Shown piece after piece: positions 11,160-22,440 of a DNA stretch of 64,000 nucleotides. Source of the DNA: Bidens hawaiensis (lineage: Eukaryota; Streptophyta; Magnoliopsida; Asterales; Asteraceae); assembly GCA_021521415.1 (NCBI GenBank), contig JAIQDT010003804.1, positions 186,001-250,000 of the forward strand, written 5' to 3'. The translations under genes were made by a program, and so were the position numbers. Positions within the stretch are counted from its first letter, which is position 1. Each line of letters opens with the position of its first letter. Below the pieces are notes generated by a model that had not been told where the DNA came from, ran no database searches, and worked only from the letters and a program-made list of their open reading frames with translations.

Positions 11160-12420
11160 TCCCCCTTTTTCCTTCATTCTCGGCACCACTTCCACTGGCG
11201 CCTCCAACTACCGATTTCTTCTTTGTGCATTCAGCACTAAAGTGACTTTTCTCACCACAATCAAAATAGACAATAAGTTTCTTTTGGCAGTCTTCTTCCT
11301 TATAACCTGGTCTCTTGCAAAAATTACACGTCGAAAACGGGTCAAATTACTAGAATCAACTTTGGGAGTTGGCTTTAAACGCCTCCCTTCATGCCTGTTT
11401 CCACAGTTTTTACACAACGGCTGATTAAACAAAGTCGACCTTTCCTTTCCTTTTTCAAACTTTCTCTTTTCACCAACATCACGCTTGTTTTCAATCACAA
11501 CTTTTCTTTCCTCATCTCGGTTCCTAATCATACTATCCATCAAATAACCTGCAAGCTCAATAGCAGACTCGGTCATTGCAGGCATTGTGATCTCACAAGA
11601 TCATGGATCTCCTTCAGCAAACCATAAATATACCGGGCTACTTTGTTGTTTTCGGGAGTAACCAAGTGTGGTACGAGTCAACAATATTCAAGGAATTTGG
11701 TGTTGTGTTCCTTGTTATTTATCCCAATAACTTTATGATTCCAGAGCTTGATCTGGTCCTGATCAATCTCGTGAACAGGACATAACCTTTGCTTGATCAA
11801 TTCTTTGAAAGTTTTCCATTCGAGATTATACAGATTCTTTCTTCCTTTCACGTCAATCAAAGTATTCCACCATTCCAGTGCTTCACCCTTGAACATCTGG
11901 GATTAATACTGGATACTCTCCTCTTCGGTACATTTACTGATAATAACTATAGACTCCATTTCTTCTAGCCAGCGGAGTGTAACAATCGCACCTTTCTCTC
12001 CATAAAATTCTTTTGGTTTGTACACCTGGAAGTTTTTGAATGTACATCCTGTACTGAATTTAACCCTTTTTACTTTTATTGGATCATGATCTGCAGTAGA
12101 GCTCTCATAGCCCTCATTCTTCTTTTCATTTTCATCTTTAGCCATTTAGATTCTTTTCTTTTTAAGTGCACAAACACACTATGGCTCGGTTGCACTTGTT
12201 TCATTGATTTTGATTTGGGCAAACTTTTAGAATTTGCCGTGTGTTCATGGACCATTTTTATTAACGGAGTAACGTCATCTTTCATTAATGGTGTAACCGC
12301 TTCATTAATCATCTCATGGATACCCATAATGTACTCTTCCGGTATTGACTTAGTATTGTTTTCAGGAGTTTTGGCTTTATCAGCTTGACTCGTTTGACTT
12401 TCGTTTCTTTGACCAAACAT
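11160..12420 (-). pseudogene. G2 gag remnant
   Basis: Frame pieces begin MFGQRNESQTSQADKA at 12420, shift near 12145, and continue as capsid-like segments at 12145-11903 and 11896-11678 (FKGEALEWWNTLID, similar to the [13 protein letters not shown] segment of G1). A coiled, lysine-rich segment and a nucleocapsid region follow at 11585-11160. One knuckle-like motif reads YFDCGEKSHFSAEC, with the first cysteine replaced by tyrosine. At least three frame disruptions are visible. Confidence 0.82.
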
Positions 12421-12541
12421 TCTTTAATTCCGATAAATACACAGATTAAATACACAGTACACACGATATTTTATTTCTTTCGTAAACTTATTACAGAGGG
12501 ACAGGAAATAAAACATGCTTAAACAAAACATTAATATAATT

Positions 12542-13380
12542 CTAGTCCCTAGACCATTTCTTAACCAGACTCTTCATTTGATCACACTTCTTGATGATTT
12601 TGTCACTTATCTTCTTCTTTTTAATCCTTTCGTTTCTTAGCTCATCCATCACCGAGTTGGGTTGGTTAGAATACCCTACTGGTGCGGATGCAGAAGGAAA
12701 AAGATAAGCTGTTTCCCTTGGGTACAAGTGAGGATTCGCCACATATACTTGCATCTCTTCGTCGGGAATGTTTGTTGTGTAAAATTCCTCGACGAGACAG
12801 GCTTCCTCCCGTCTCTCATTTGCTTGTTCAGATATAGTCGGTACGGGTCCTCAGTACGGTGGGAAATTAGGAACCTCAGAATACTGAATTGGTCCTTTAC
12901 TTGGTCCAGCTATGATTTGATAACCTGGTGGCGGTGATCCAAAGTGCCACATACTCTTGTTGGAGTGGCAGTCCATCCAACTAGATGATTCAGTACTAGT
13001 CTCTTGTTTAACCCTACTTATACCTCCATTTACCCAGAAGGATAGTAGTTTGAAGTATCAGTCAGCGGAATACCTTCCAAAGTGTCGCTCGATATTTCTA
13101 TCGGCATTTCAGGGCTACCTGGAGCATAACGTAGTTGGCTTCCATAAGCCATATATGGATCTATGTGATTAACAGGATACATCGGATTCATTGGGATCGG
13201 ATTAATCAAAGGGTTTGGATCAACTAGATTCATATACATTGGTTCAGTCAGATTCACCGATACAGTTGGTCGTTTGGGACCAAAATTGGTACTAGCTTTG
13301 TCAGACGGCTCAGACGAGGGTGCAGGGTTTGATCGTCTTGCTACCCTTCGTTTTTGTCTGTAATAATTAGTATATGACAT
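12542..13380 (-). pseudogene. extra open reading frame between primer site and gag of G2
   Basis: A proline- and serine-rich frame of roughly 280 codons begins MSYTNYYRQKRRVARR at 13380 and ends ...KKWSRD stop at 12542. One frameshift (about 13030) and at least one further stop break it, but the pieces lie in order and keep protein-like composition: a basic start, a run of Pro/Asn/Met/Tyr-rich sequence and a lysine-rich end. It is not gag, which starts separately at 12420. I do not recognise the protein. Ogre/Tat elements are known to carry a frame before gag, but this element's pol resembles chromoviruses, which makes the placement unusual. Confidence 0.6.
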
Positions 13381-13501
13381 CTGCATAAATATATACTTAG
13401 GGATAGATAGGACTACCAATCATAACTTATCCCTACTTATTACATAAATGGTTAAAGCTTAGGTACTAATTATGTTAATACCTAATTCACTGAAACCGAT
13501 G

Positions 13502-13513
13502 GCTCTGATACCA
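13502..13513 (-). other. primer-binding site of G2 (initiator tRNA-Met)
   Basis: On the minus strand TGGTATCAGAGC, the common plant tRNA-Met primer site, three bases after the CA end of the LTR. Confidence 0.9.
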
Positions 13514-14114
13514 ACTTGTCACACCCAATCCTTGTATACCATCTATCATCATATAATTACCTGCATTGGTTGGAAAAACACGTCAGCTATATGCTGGTGA
13601 AACGTTGACTCGATAAAACAGTTTATAACAGTCGTTAAATACAAATATAGTTTTCTATTTCACAAACACAGCAGGAACGCCTGTCATTTCCGGGATTTGT
13701 ACCACTGCCATACACACACAATTCAAAGGTTCCCCGAGTATATAGCCCCCTGTTTGGAGACAACCTTCCCCTAGGCTATGTAACCCTGTTGGAGAACTGG
13801 TTATGACTGACTTGGTTTTGTATACCAATTATCAGTAATGTATGGATCCAGACACATGTGTATTCAGTCTGAGTTGCTTTTTATTATCTATTTTGAATTA
13901 TAACAATTTTAGAGACAATAATATCATGCAAACATTTATCAGACTCTTTGCAATAAACAACCTGTCTATTACAAGAGTAAAATTAGTTCAGACCATAAAA
14001 GGTTAACGTGTTCACCTTGTATTATCAGTTGGTGTTATCAGAACTTCTTTTCTCGGTATGCTATTAACCTATAATTATAATTGGCATGCATAAGTACCTA
14101 GTTGTTAATATTCA

Positions 14115-14224
14115 GCAGACTTTAAGTCTATTTCAGTTTAGCAGACTCGAGGTCTGATTAGCAGACTCTTAGGTCTGATTCAGTTCAGTAGACTCGGGGT
14201 CTGATCAGCAGACTCTTAGGTCTG
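14115..14224 (-). repeat. five short hairpin units (CAGACT...GTCTG) in the G2 LTR
   Basis: Units at 14115-14130, 14141-14156, 14161-14177, 14188-14203 and 14208-14224. Each can fold through arms CAGAC/GTCTG (first and fourth imperfect). Unit sequence is GCAGACTCGAGGTCTG or a close variant. Confidence 0.85.
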
Positions 14225-14834
14225 ACCTAATCTTAGTAGAGTTAAAGTCGTTTTACGAAAATACTTTGGATTTACATATGACGTTTGGAATAGCACGCTT
14301 TGGCCTAATAAAGTATATCACATTGGCAAACTTCTCCAGGTTAGTAAACGAGTCCCGCGGTTGATAGAGATGTGTACGAATTACTTTCCTTATGCAAGAA
14401 GCGTCTACTAATGATATCCCCCTTCCAGTTACTACGTGCCCGTCAAAATAATAGTTTTGATAACATTACTTCACACAGAGATAACATTATTATATTCAAT
14501 AAAACATTATTTGGAAAATCAGTTAAGTTTAACGACTATATCCATAACTAATTTCTAATAACCATATAGTAACGTAACTCAACCATAATCCTACCTTAAT
14601 CGGTTAGTCGATGAGTAAGAACTAAGAAAACAGCAGCAGTTCAGCTCGTGCTTTGCTTTATGGAATCAACAGCTCGTTAAATAGGGCAACGACACCTAGT
14701 TCCTTTGCAAAAACAGCCCTCGGCACCTCGGGATTTTCTAGCACGCTTACCAATGCTAAATATGTGAGAAATAGTGTTAAAATGGGATGAATGGGGCTAG
14801 ACCCGTAGCTGCCTATTTACAGCCTCGAATTGTG

Positions 14835-15029
14835 CATCTTCACGAAGCACGAAGATGTAGGCTAGAGCGGTTCACGACGCGCGAAGGTGCATGGGAGGTG
14901 TCGGAATTTTGCATGTCAATCCTGGAGTGACACGTGTTGACACGTAACCTGATAAACTTTGAATCGCGTGCCAGCAACTTCGCGACACGCGAAGTTGCTC
15001 AGCCTTCATCTTCGCGACGCGAGAAGATG
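14835..15029 (-). repeat. three CG-rich inverted repeats in the U3 end of the G2 LTR
   Basis: 14973-14999 is a perfect 12-bp stem with a 3-base loop (AGCAACTTCGCG, ACA, CGCGAAGTTGCT). 14835-14857 and 15007-15029 are shorter or imperfect versions with CATCTTC/GAAGATG arms. They lie in the first 270 bp of the LTR as read from its own start. Confidence 0.85.
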
Positions 15030-15104
15030 CATGAAAGTTGAAATTTTCATTTCCAGATGGCATTTTTAGTCCAAAATTAGATGAGGTATTTTCGCGGTGT
15101 TACA

Positions 15105-15923
15105 CCTGTGTGCATGCTTTCTTAAGGTCTTTGAAATCAATACACATCCGCTAAGTTCCGTTACTCTTGGGGACCATGACTGGGTTTGTGACCCAGGACT
15201 GGTATTGGATCTCATGGATAATACCAGAATGTAATAGGTCCTGAACTTGTTCATTCATCGCTTTCGTCCTTTTCTTTTGAACAATCGACGTATACGCCGG
15301 ATTCACCAGTAACTTTTGCTCAGAAATTTCTCTTGGAGCCATTATCATGTCGGACGGCTGCCAGGCTAAAACACCAGTGTTTTTGATAAGTAACTATTTT
15401 AAGAAAACGCGCACCGTTTTCGAAATCGAGGGCCCAATGGTGACTGTTTGTTCTGGTTATTTCGAAATAACGACCCACTTCTTCGGCTCAGTCCTTACTA
15501 CCATTTTCAGAGTCTTGGTGGGCTGGACCCCTTGTCGCAAAACAATGCTTGTTCACCCGTATAACCGCAACCCCTGTCCTTGTAAGAACTCCTACTACCT
15601 CATGTGCGTTGGATGGATTAGCATTAAAATCTCTAATCGCTTCTGGTCCTAAGATGATGTCGTGTTTTGATCTTGGGGGGAGGACTAAGAACTTTACTTC
15701 TTCAGTTCGTGAATGGACTCCATCACTGAGTGTAACCAAGAACGTTACAACCCCCCGCGGGTGCATAACTTCATAGCCAAATCCAACCCTGGAGCATGGA
15801 TGGGCATCAAACGCGCTTTATCATCCTCATCTAATTGTTCAAAACACTGCTCGTACATTATATCAGACGTATTCCTGTGTCAAAGAAAACGTACCGGGAT
15901 TTATAATGTCTTAATAGTGCTGT
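15105..15923 (-). pseudogene. Tat-lineage gypsy pol remnant (protease and start of reverse transcriptase)
   Basis: Minus-strand pieces: a protease region ending in DIMYEQCFEQLDEDDKARL-like sequence near 15860-15800, then VTLSDGVHSRTEEVKFLV at 15766-15488, then reverse transcriptase start 15348-15105 with YQSWVTNPVMVPKSNGT and RMCIDFKDLKKAC. RMCIDFKDLNKAC is typical of the Tat/Ogre branch rather than chromoviruses. Where tryptophan would precede RMCIDF there is a TAG stop. Both flanks are broken: G2 enters at 15104 and Athila at 15924. Confidence 0.8.
15919..15923. repeat. target-site duplication of the Athila element, left copy
   Basis: GCTGT here and again at 38801-38805, immediately outside the two Athila LTRs, as expected for a single insertion 22.9 kb long in its present nested state. 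Confidence 0.9.
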
Positions 15924-16509
15924 TGATGTGCTAAAAGTAGTCTAATGAAAACACGCTAATCTAGACACTAAGTAATATTCTAGACTCTTAACTTAATTAA
16001 AACTACTAACCAGCAAGTGAACTGGTCGACTCTAGTGCAGCTAAGTAAGTCTGGATATTCAACCTACAAGACTCTTTAAATTACGTAAACTAGCTAATTA
16101 GACTCAACTAATATTGACACGACTATTTGTTTGTTAAAAGGGGGGGTTGGTTTAAAAAAACTAAATTAAAACTAATTAAGAAAAACAAGTAAAATAAATG
16201 AAAACACAAGTTTGATTAAATCAGATGATGATGATGAGAAAACTACCTAAGCTAAAATCCCCTAAATTTTAGTTGTTAATTAACCGGGAAAATATTTAGT
16301 TATGGACTGGGATCGTAAAATAGACACTTAAAAGAAAACCCGAACAGGACCCCTTACCCTTCTCAAGAGACACTTATTGGTTTCTAATAAGTTTTAACAC
16401 ACACCAGTATTAAAAATCAAGTTTCCTTACGGTCACCTTATAGCGCGGAAATTAAAGGAAATTTAATTGATTAAATAGACAATAATAAATAATGAAACCT
16501 AGACGGACT
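15924..16509 (-). repeat. Athila 3' LTR, distal segment (split by copia1)
   Basis: Matches 37214-37830 of the other Athila LTR closely, with small indels. It is cut at 16509, the last base of the copia1 target-site duplication GGACT, and resumes at 31120. Confidence 0.92.
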
Positions 16510-16817
16510 TGTTGGGCCATATTTATGGTTTATGCTTTATGTTTTTGGCTTAGTTTTGGGCAACATTATGTAAACCGAAATCAAGGGATTTCGGTGGGCT
16601 TCGTATGCACTTGGTCTTAGGTATGATATAACTATATATATGGTGTACACAATATATGTTAGGGTTGGTCGATCATTGGTAATTGTTAGCTAAACAGAGA
16701 GTATCACCGTGTACACAATATATGTGTGTTTTGAAGCAAGATCCATCGTGTTTATTGTGTTACTTGATTGTTCTAGAATAGGTTCTTTGTTAGATTCCGC
16801 CTAACAAGGGACTTACA
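16510..16817 (+). repeat. 5' LTR of copia1
   Basis: Starts TGTTGGGCCATATT after the target-site duplication and ends GGGACTTACA just before the primer-binding site. A TATATATA run at 16633-16640 is the likely core promoter. It is shorter than the 3' LTR (308 versus 364 bp), lacking two short blocks present there. Confidence 0.9.
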
Positions 16818-16819
16818 AT

Positions 16820-16831
16820 TGGTATCAGAAC
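16820..16831 (+). other. primer-binding site of copia1 (tRNA-Met)
   Basis: TGGTATCAGAAC two bases after the LTR end; one base differs from the usual TGGTATCAGAGC. Confidence 0.85.
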
Positions 16832-17444
16832 CTATAGACATATTCTAGGCTTGGTTAAGGCGATATCATTGATTCTAAGGGTGATTTTCGGCTAAAGATT
16901 GGGTGAAGAATTCTGGAAATTGAAAAAAATTTGTGTTCTTCGGGTTGTAAAGACACTTCTGGAAAAGATTTGGGTTGATCTTTGAGTTAAATTCAAATCT
17001 CTTCATTCTCGGGATTTGACTAAATCTCCAAAGATTACCATATCAAGAATTTTGATAGTTTTTGGCATATTTTGAAGGTTCTTGGGCAAAATTGATCGTT
17101 TTTGATGATCTTATTGAATTCTCGGAAAGATTTGATTGTTCTAGGTGGAGTTATTGGGTTCTCGGGAATATTTGAGTGTTTTCGGCTAGTTTTGTTTGTT
17201 CTCGGTCAACTTTCGGTGTTCTCGGGCATTTTTGATTGTTCTCGATCAACTTTTAGTGTTCTCGGGAATTTTTTATCCTTCTCAGTCAACTTTCAGTGTT
17301 CTAGGGTTACTTATCAGAATTCAGAGTTCTGGGTCAAGGATCTCGGGCTTTGGAAAGCATTGGGCTCATTTGTTTGGGCCATGGATTTTGTTCACCTAGA
17401 CCTCTATTTTGTTGGGTTTGTGTGCTTTTGGACTGCAGTGTAAG
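16832..17444 (+). other. leader of copia1 with reiterated TTCTCGG motif
   Basis: Untranslated leader between primer site and gag ATG. From about 17090 to 17310 it is built of loosely repeated 20-40 bp units with TGTTCTCGGTCAACTTT, TTCTCGGGAAT and variants; I count about ten TTCTCGG or one-base variants. Short frames here are by-products of the repeat. Confidence 0.65.
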
Positions 17445-17547
17445 ATGGACCAATTAGTCAGTATGTCTTCAAATGTTGCTTTACATCAAGAGCTGGTCTC
17501 AATCATGGGAACTGCTACTCGTGTACCCCATTTATTGTCTCATGAGG

Positions 17548-19518
17548 TGTAAGAATCCGAATCCCGAGAATCCTACAGTTGGTATTCATCCATAATACTT
17601 ATAAAAATACTTAAACTTGAAAACAGTTCATTCAATTAAAACAACCAATTCAGAGTATAATTCAATGGAAAACTATAATTAATAAAATAAGTTCCCAAAA
17701 CCCGGGAATTATGCCCAAAACCAATTTAAATGTATTTGATAAATTTTTTAAAAAGAAATGTTCAATATTTAAATCTTCCATCCACATATGCCCTTCATCG
17801 TCCAAGTAGCTTCGTGCACGTCCAAGCGGTAAGGCATCCTCCTCCTAACCTGAAACTCACACTAACATGCACACAAAGTCAGCTTGAGCTGAGTGAGTTC
17901 AAGTTTTAATAAATAACATCAATAATTAAAAATCATAATAGTCATTCCAAGAATTGTAAAATAAACGGGATATAACAGTTAGGCCATCATCATCAATGAT
18001 AATCATACTTTTATATGTATATATATATATAAATATATATAAACATCCTTAAAATTATATATATCATCCAAGTAATAACATTAGGGTCGAGCACACGTAC
18101 AACCCAAACACGTAACATCTCATCCAACGTATGCAAACACGAAGTAGGCATACGTAAACATCCGTAGTCGATAACGACTACTAAACATCGCCAAATATTG
18201 GCCATACAAACATACATACATACATACATACATACATACATACATACATACGATAATATCATCTCAAGGCCTACCATATACAAGTAAGCCCATCTAAAAT
18301 AATTTAATCAATTCATCAAGCAAAATCGCTTAGGTGTGCATGCTAGCCCAAAATCTTAAAAAGAGTAAAATGAGGCATCATGAACTCACCTGATACAAGG
18401 TACAATTTCACCACAAGCTAGAGGACCCCTAAGTAATCCCAAAACTCAAACACCTGTCGGTTTACATACAAACATTACTAACGACATCAAAAGGACTCGT
18501 TTATCCTACGAGATGTTCTAACATGGTTCGAGTCACATAAAGCCTTGACCTCATCAAACTCAATCATAACAGCCCCCGGTGCCTTACATTCACCAACACG
18601 ACCCTTAGATACTCCCGGGAATAAAAAATTCCCAATTTATCCCTGGAAGCCCTAGGTGACACTAACACGCGCGTTTAAGAGTCGTTTAGGCCATTAAAAT
18701 CCAACTCAGCCCCGTTTGGACCCAATATGATGAATTCACAGCCAACAAGTCCACACGACGCTACACGAGTCAAATGGGTCGGTAACTCGCAAGTACAACG
18801 CACCAACTATTCAATAAACGCAATTGCGCGTTGTACCGACCCGTTTGAGTAACCGTCGACCAATTCAGCCCCATAACGTATAAAAATGATTTTTCAACAG
18901 CCCGTACATCAAACCAAGTTCACCCGAGCTAAATTGGTCGTTAATCACTTCAACCCTCGCGTTAAACACAACAATCAACAATTCTTGTCAACCGAACACA
19001 ATCTTTCAAACTACAACTAGTTGACCAATCTAACGAACACCAACGAACATGATTTTTAAGTATGATATACTAGACATACCTATGAGGATTTTGGTGCAAA
19101 AGCCTCAACCAAAATAGTCCCAAAAAGGTTAGAATTGACAGCCACCCGGCAAGCCTACAACACGCAATTTAACGATCAATACGCGTGGTATAAAGATCAA
19201 TTAAGGTGTAAAAGAATTGGGGAATCGTAGAACTAACCTTCAATTGATGTTTTATGCTCAAAACTTGTCTGGAAAGAAGAAAATCATAGGGGGGCGCACT
19301 ATGCCGATCGGACAAGGGAAAGGGGTTAGGTTTATGATATAAAAATTTTTCACATCTAGCCCTTCAAATCTTAAAGAATTAACATCTTGGTTGAAAAGTT
19401 AGATGTTTTAACGTACCGGGATGACGAGAAGGTTTTCGAGAAATGTCGGTTAAATCCCGAGAAATATACATACTTTACAAGCTTCGAATCCTTGAACCGA
19501 AAATTAACGGGCGTTACA
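17548..19518 (-). repeat. solo LTR B of gypsy family S, inserted in copia1 gag
   Basis: On the minus strand it starts TGTAACGCCCG at 19518 and ends GATTCTTACA at 17548. TGAGG precedes (17543-17547) and follows (19519-19523). No internal gypsy sequence is present, so it is a solo LTR produced by recombination between two LTRs. It is the reverse complement of the same family as LTR C (49158-51686) and fragment A. Confidence 0.92.
18211..18251. repeat. (CATA)n tetranucleotide microsatellite
   Basis: About ten perfect CATA units inside solo LTR B, where copies A and C carry TA dinucleotide runs instead. Confidence 0.9.
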
Positions 19519-22440
19519 TGAGGGGTTCGCCGAGTGGAAGTTCAGATTTGAGAAATATGTGAAGATAAAGGATGCAAAGATCTGGAGGACCATTTTCAGG
19601 GGTCCTCAGATCATCACTTATCAGAAAGAAGGTACAGGTGAAGTGGTAACAATGCCTCTCGAATTATACGTGGATGTAGACTTTGATAAGGTTTAAGAGG
19701 ATGAAAAGGCTCTCGATGCACTAACAATGGCACTTTCACCTGAAATTGCCTTGGGGTTCAAAGAGTTACAATCTGCTAAATCACTATGGGAGGCCTTCAT
19801 TGAGGTATATGAGCGAAATGAGGATATGAGGAGAAGCCGACAAGATCTTTTTAGACAAAAAGTTAACATGTTCAATCATGTCATGGGAGAGACTTTGGAC
19901 ACGCAGCTTCAAAGGTTTATATCATTGGTCACTGAAATGAGATCTACAAACATAAACCTAACTTCTGTCGAAATCAATAACAACCTGGTCAACTCCCTGC
20001 CACAAAACTGGGACATGAATGTTGTCGTCCTGAAGAAGACAAAAGATTAGGCCAGGCTAGCTCTGTCAGACGTTATGGCTATTGTTAAGGCTTGTGATAT
20101 GGATGATAAGCAGTGTGCCATAAATCATGCCAACTCCTACAATGTTGCTAGTTATAGTGTTTCCTCTAACAATGCTCTCATGTTCAAGTCCTCTCAGCGT
20201 CAGCATGCTCAACCATAGCAGCCTCAGCAGATCTTCTCTATGTTTAATTCAGCTCAAGGTCAATTCACTTCGCAACCACCATAGCTTGCTCCTGTTTTCT
20301 TCCAACAATCAGCTCCTGCAACCAAGGCACAAGCTTCTACTGCGACCTCTAGCAACTCTCCCATTCTGATTCCCACTATTTCGAAGGAGACTCATGAAAA
20401 CATTTCTTTAATGGCAGGTTTTATGAACTGCTACAATGCTTTTCTTGATGGAGATCTTGTTCAACCTGTTGTAGCTGCTGAGCTGGATCAAATCCATCCT
20501 GATGATGCAGAGGAAATGGATATCTCTTGGAAAATAGCCATGGTTGTGTTTAGAGCAAAGAAGTTTACCAAGAGAATAGGCAGAAATAACTAGAATGTGC
20601 CTACTAATCAAAAGGTGGGGTTCAACAAGGATACTTTGAGATGCTATAACTATTATGAGCCGGGTTATTTCACTCGTGAATGCCCAAATCCTACCAAGGA
20701 GGGAAACAAAGAAAGGGCATTGGTGCCAGTGAACAATGTTAGAGGAGAAAGTGCAGCTGGTTCAAGTGAAGGTGAGCGGGGATTGGTGGCTCAACAGTTT
20801 TCTTGGAATGATCAAATGGCAGCACTGAGCATCAACATTTAGACTACCAACTTTGTCATGGTTGATGTTACAGAAGAAGAAAATAAAGCTGAGGAGCAAG
20901 TTAAAGATCTTCAATATGTATTCATGGCTTTCACCTCTTCTAGTTCATCTGAGGTAAATTCTGAACTGTGTTCTCAATCCTGTATTAATAAGGTAGATTT
21001 ATATAAGACTCACATTAGTAATCTTCTTAGAGAAATGGATGGAATAAAACATGAAAATCTCACCCTTAAGAAACTAGAAAAATCTTTAAAAGAAAAACTA
21101 GAGGCACAACAAAAGGATTTTTCAAAACTTCAATCTGATTTCAGCATAAAATGTTGTCACCACTTAGATGCTAAACAGAAAAATTCCGAACTAACCGCTG
21201 AGTTGAATGCTTCTAAGTTGGAGATTGCTAAGTTAACTAATAAATTTGAAAATGCTGAATTTAATTTTAAGAAATTCGATGTCTCTAGTGCTGTTGTTGA
21301 AACCATGATCGAAAAATAGTTAAAATGGAAAGAAGACAAGGGTGTGGGTATTGGGTACAGTATGGTTCCCCCTTAATATAATGACAACTAAACTGGACTT
21401 CCTCTTACGAAAGAAGAGTGAAGAAATGGAAAAATACATGCAGTATGGTAAGCCGACTACAAATGGCAAAGGTGCTTTTGGTTCAGTCAGCGCTACTGAA
21501 TCAACATGTAGGGTGAATGATACTAATGTGATTGCTTCACGTGCATATGAAGTAATAGTTGAGGATTGGACTGACGAGGATGATGACATACTTATTAATT
21601 CTCATGTTTCTTTAAATTTGCCTGTTTTGGACTCTATTACTGCTAATGCCTATGTGGGCTCTGTTTTAAAGAGCAAAGACAATTGTGTGGTTGATATTTC
21701 TAAAATTTCTAAAAGCAGTGATCTGCTTTCAAATAAACTTGATAAAAATAAAAATTTGCATAAATATTTGTCACCCAAGTTTGTTAAAGAAGGAAGTTCA
21801 TGTACTCACAATTATGAGAAATCCAGTGATAAGACCAAAGCGGGACAAGCAGGCTCACACAACAGAGCAAGACCAGGAATTGGCCATAATGATTTTTTCG
21901 TTTAAAGGAAAACCTGTTTTAATTGTGGCATTCCTGGTCACATTACTAGAAATTGTCCACACCGTCCATATGTCCTATATTATGGATATCATCAGAGAAC
22001 TATACCTAGAAATACATAAAAAATTTTAATTCAAATAAAATAAGGTATTATGATGCAAAGCCCTCTAACGGTGATTGGAGAAGAAACAAGGCTGACAGGT
22101 CAAGTTCCCATCAGACCAAGCCTGCATCGTTTCAAAAGCGAGATGGAAACTCAGTTTCAGCTCCGAGACCCAAGTGGGCATCAGAATCGAAATCGTTTAG
22201 AAAGTCAAAGTCAAATGTGTATTCCGTCCGCAAACCAGAGACAAAGTTAATTGTTTATACGAATAACCAAACTTTAAAATCTATTTATAAATGGTTGCCT
22301 AAGTCTTCGGTGACCAAGTCATCAAAACCTTCATGTTCGATCTTTGATAATCATGAAGACATGTCATGGCAACCCATGACACGTTTGAATAAATCAGACC
22401 TACCTAGAACGACTATGGACTGGGTACCTAAAACTAATTA

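Larger units (their letters stand above)
7963..15104 (-). mobile_element. Ty3/gypsy retrotransposon G2, decayed and lacking its 3' end
   Basis: Read on the minus strand: 5' LTR 15104-13517, tRNA-Met primer site 13513-13502, an extra frame 13380-12542, gag 12420-about 11160, protease to integrase 11145-about 7963. Stops and frameshifts run throughout. The end of integrase, the polypurine tract and the 3' LTR are missing; the element is cut at about 7963 and joined to LTR copy A. It was inserted into a Tat-lineage reverse transcriptase frame that resumes at 15105. Confidence 0.88.
13517..15104 (-). repeat. 5' LTR of G2 (1588 bp)
   Basis: On the minus strand it starts TGTAACACCGCG at 15104 and ends GGGTGTGACA at 13517, next to the primer-binding site. 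Two groups of inverted repeats lie within it, at 14835-15029 (upstream end) and 14115-14224. No second copy is present, because the 3' end of the element is lost. Confidence 0.88.
17445..22440 (+). pseudogene. copia1 gag remnant, split by solo LTR B
   Basis: The ATG at 17445 opens MDQLVSMSSNVALHQELV; the frame runs to 17547, is cut by solo LTR B, and resumes at 19524 with GFAEWKFRFEKYVKIKDAK-like sequence. Capsid-type motifs continue at 19727-20050 (LQSAKSLWEAF, LVNSLPQNW). Two knuckles follow: CYNYYEPGYFTREC near 20642 (second cysteine lost) and CFNCGIPGHITRNC near 21911 (intact). About 400 codons of coiled-coil-like, lysine- and glutamate-rich sequence separate them (20858-21319). In-frame stops occur near 19695, 20048, 20217, 20592, 20840 and elsewhere. 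Confidence 0.85.

Noticed and set aside
14115..14224. Series of intrinsic terminators
   Set aside because: Hairpins lack the T-runs and the context is a eukaryotic LTR.
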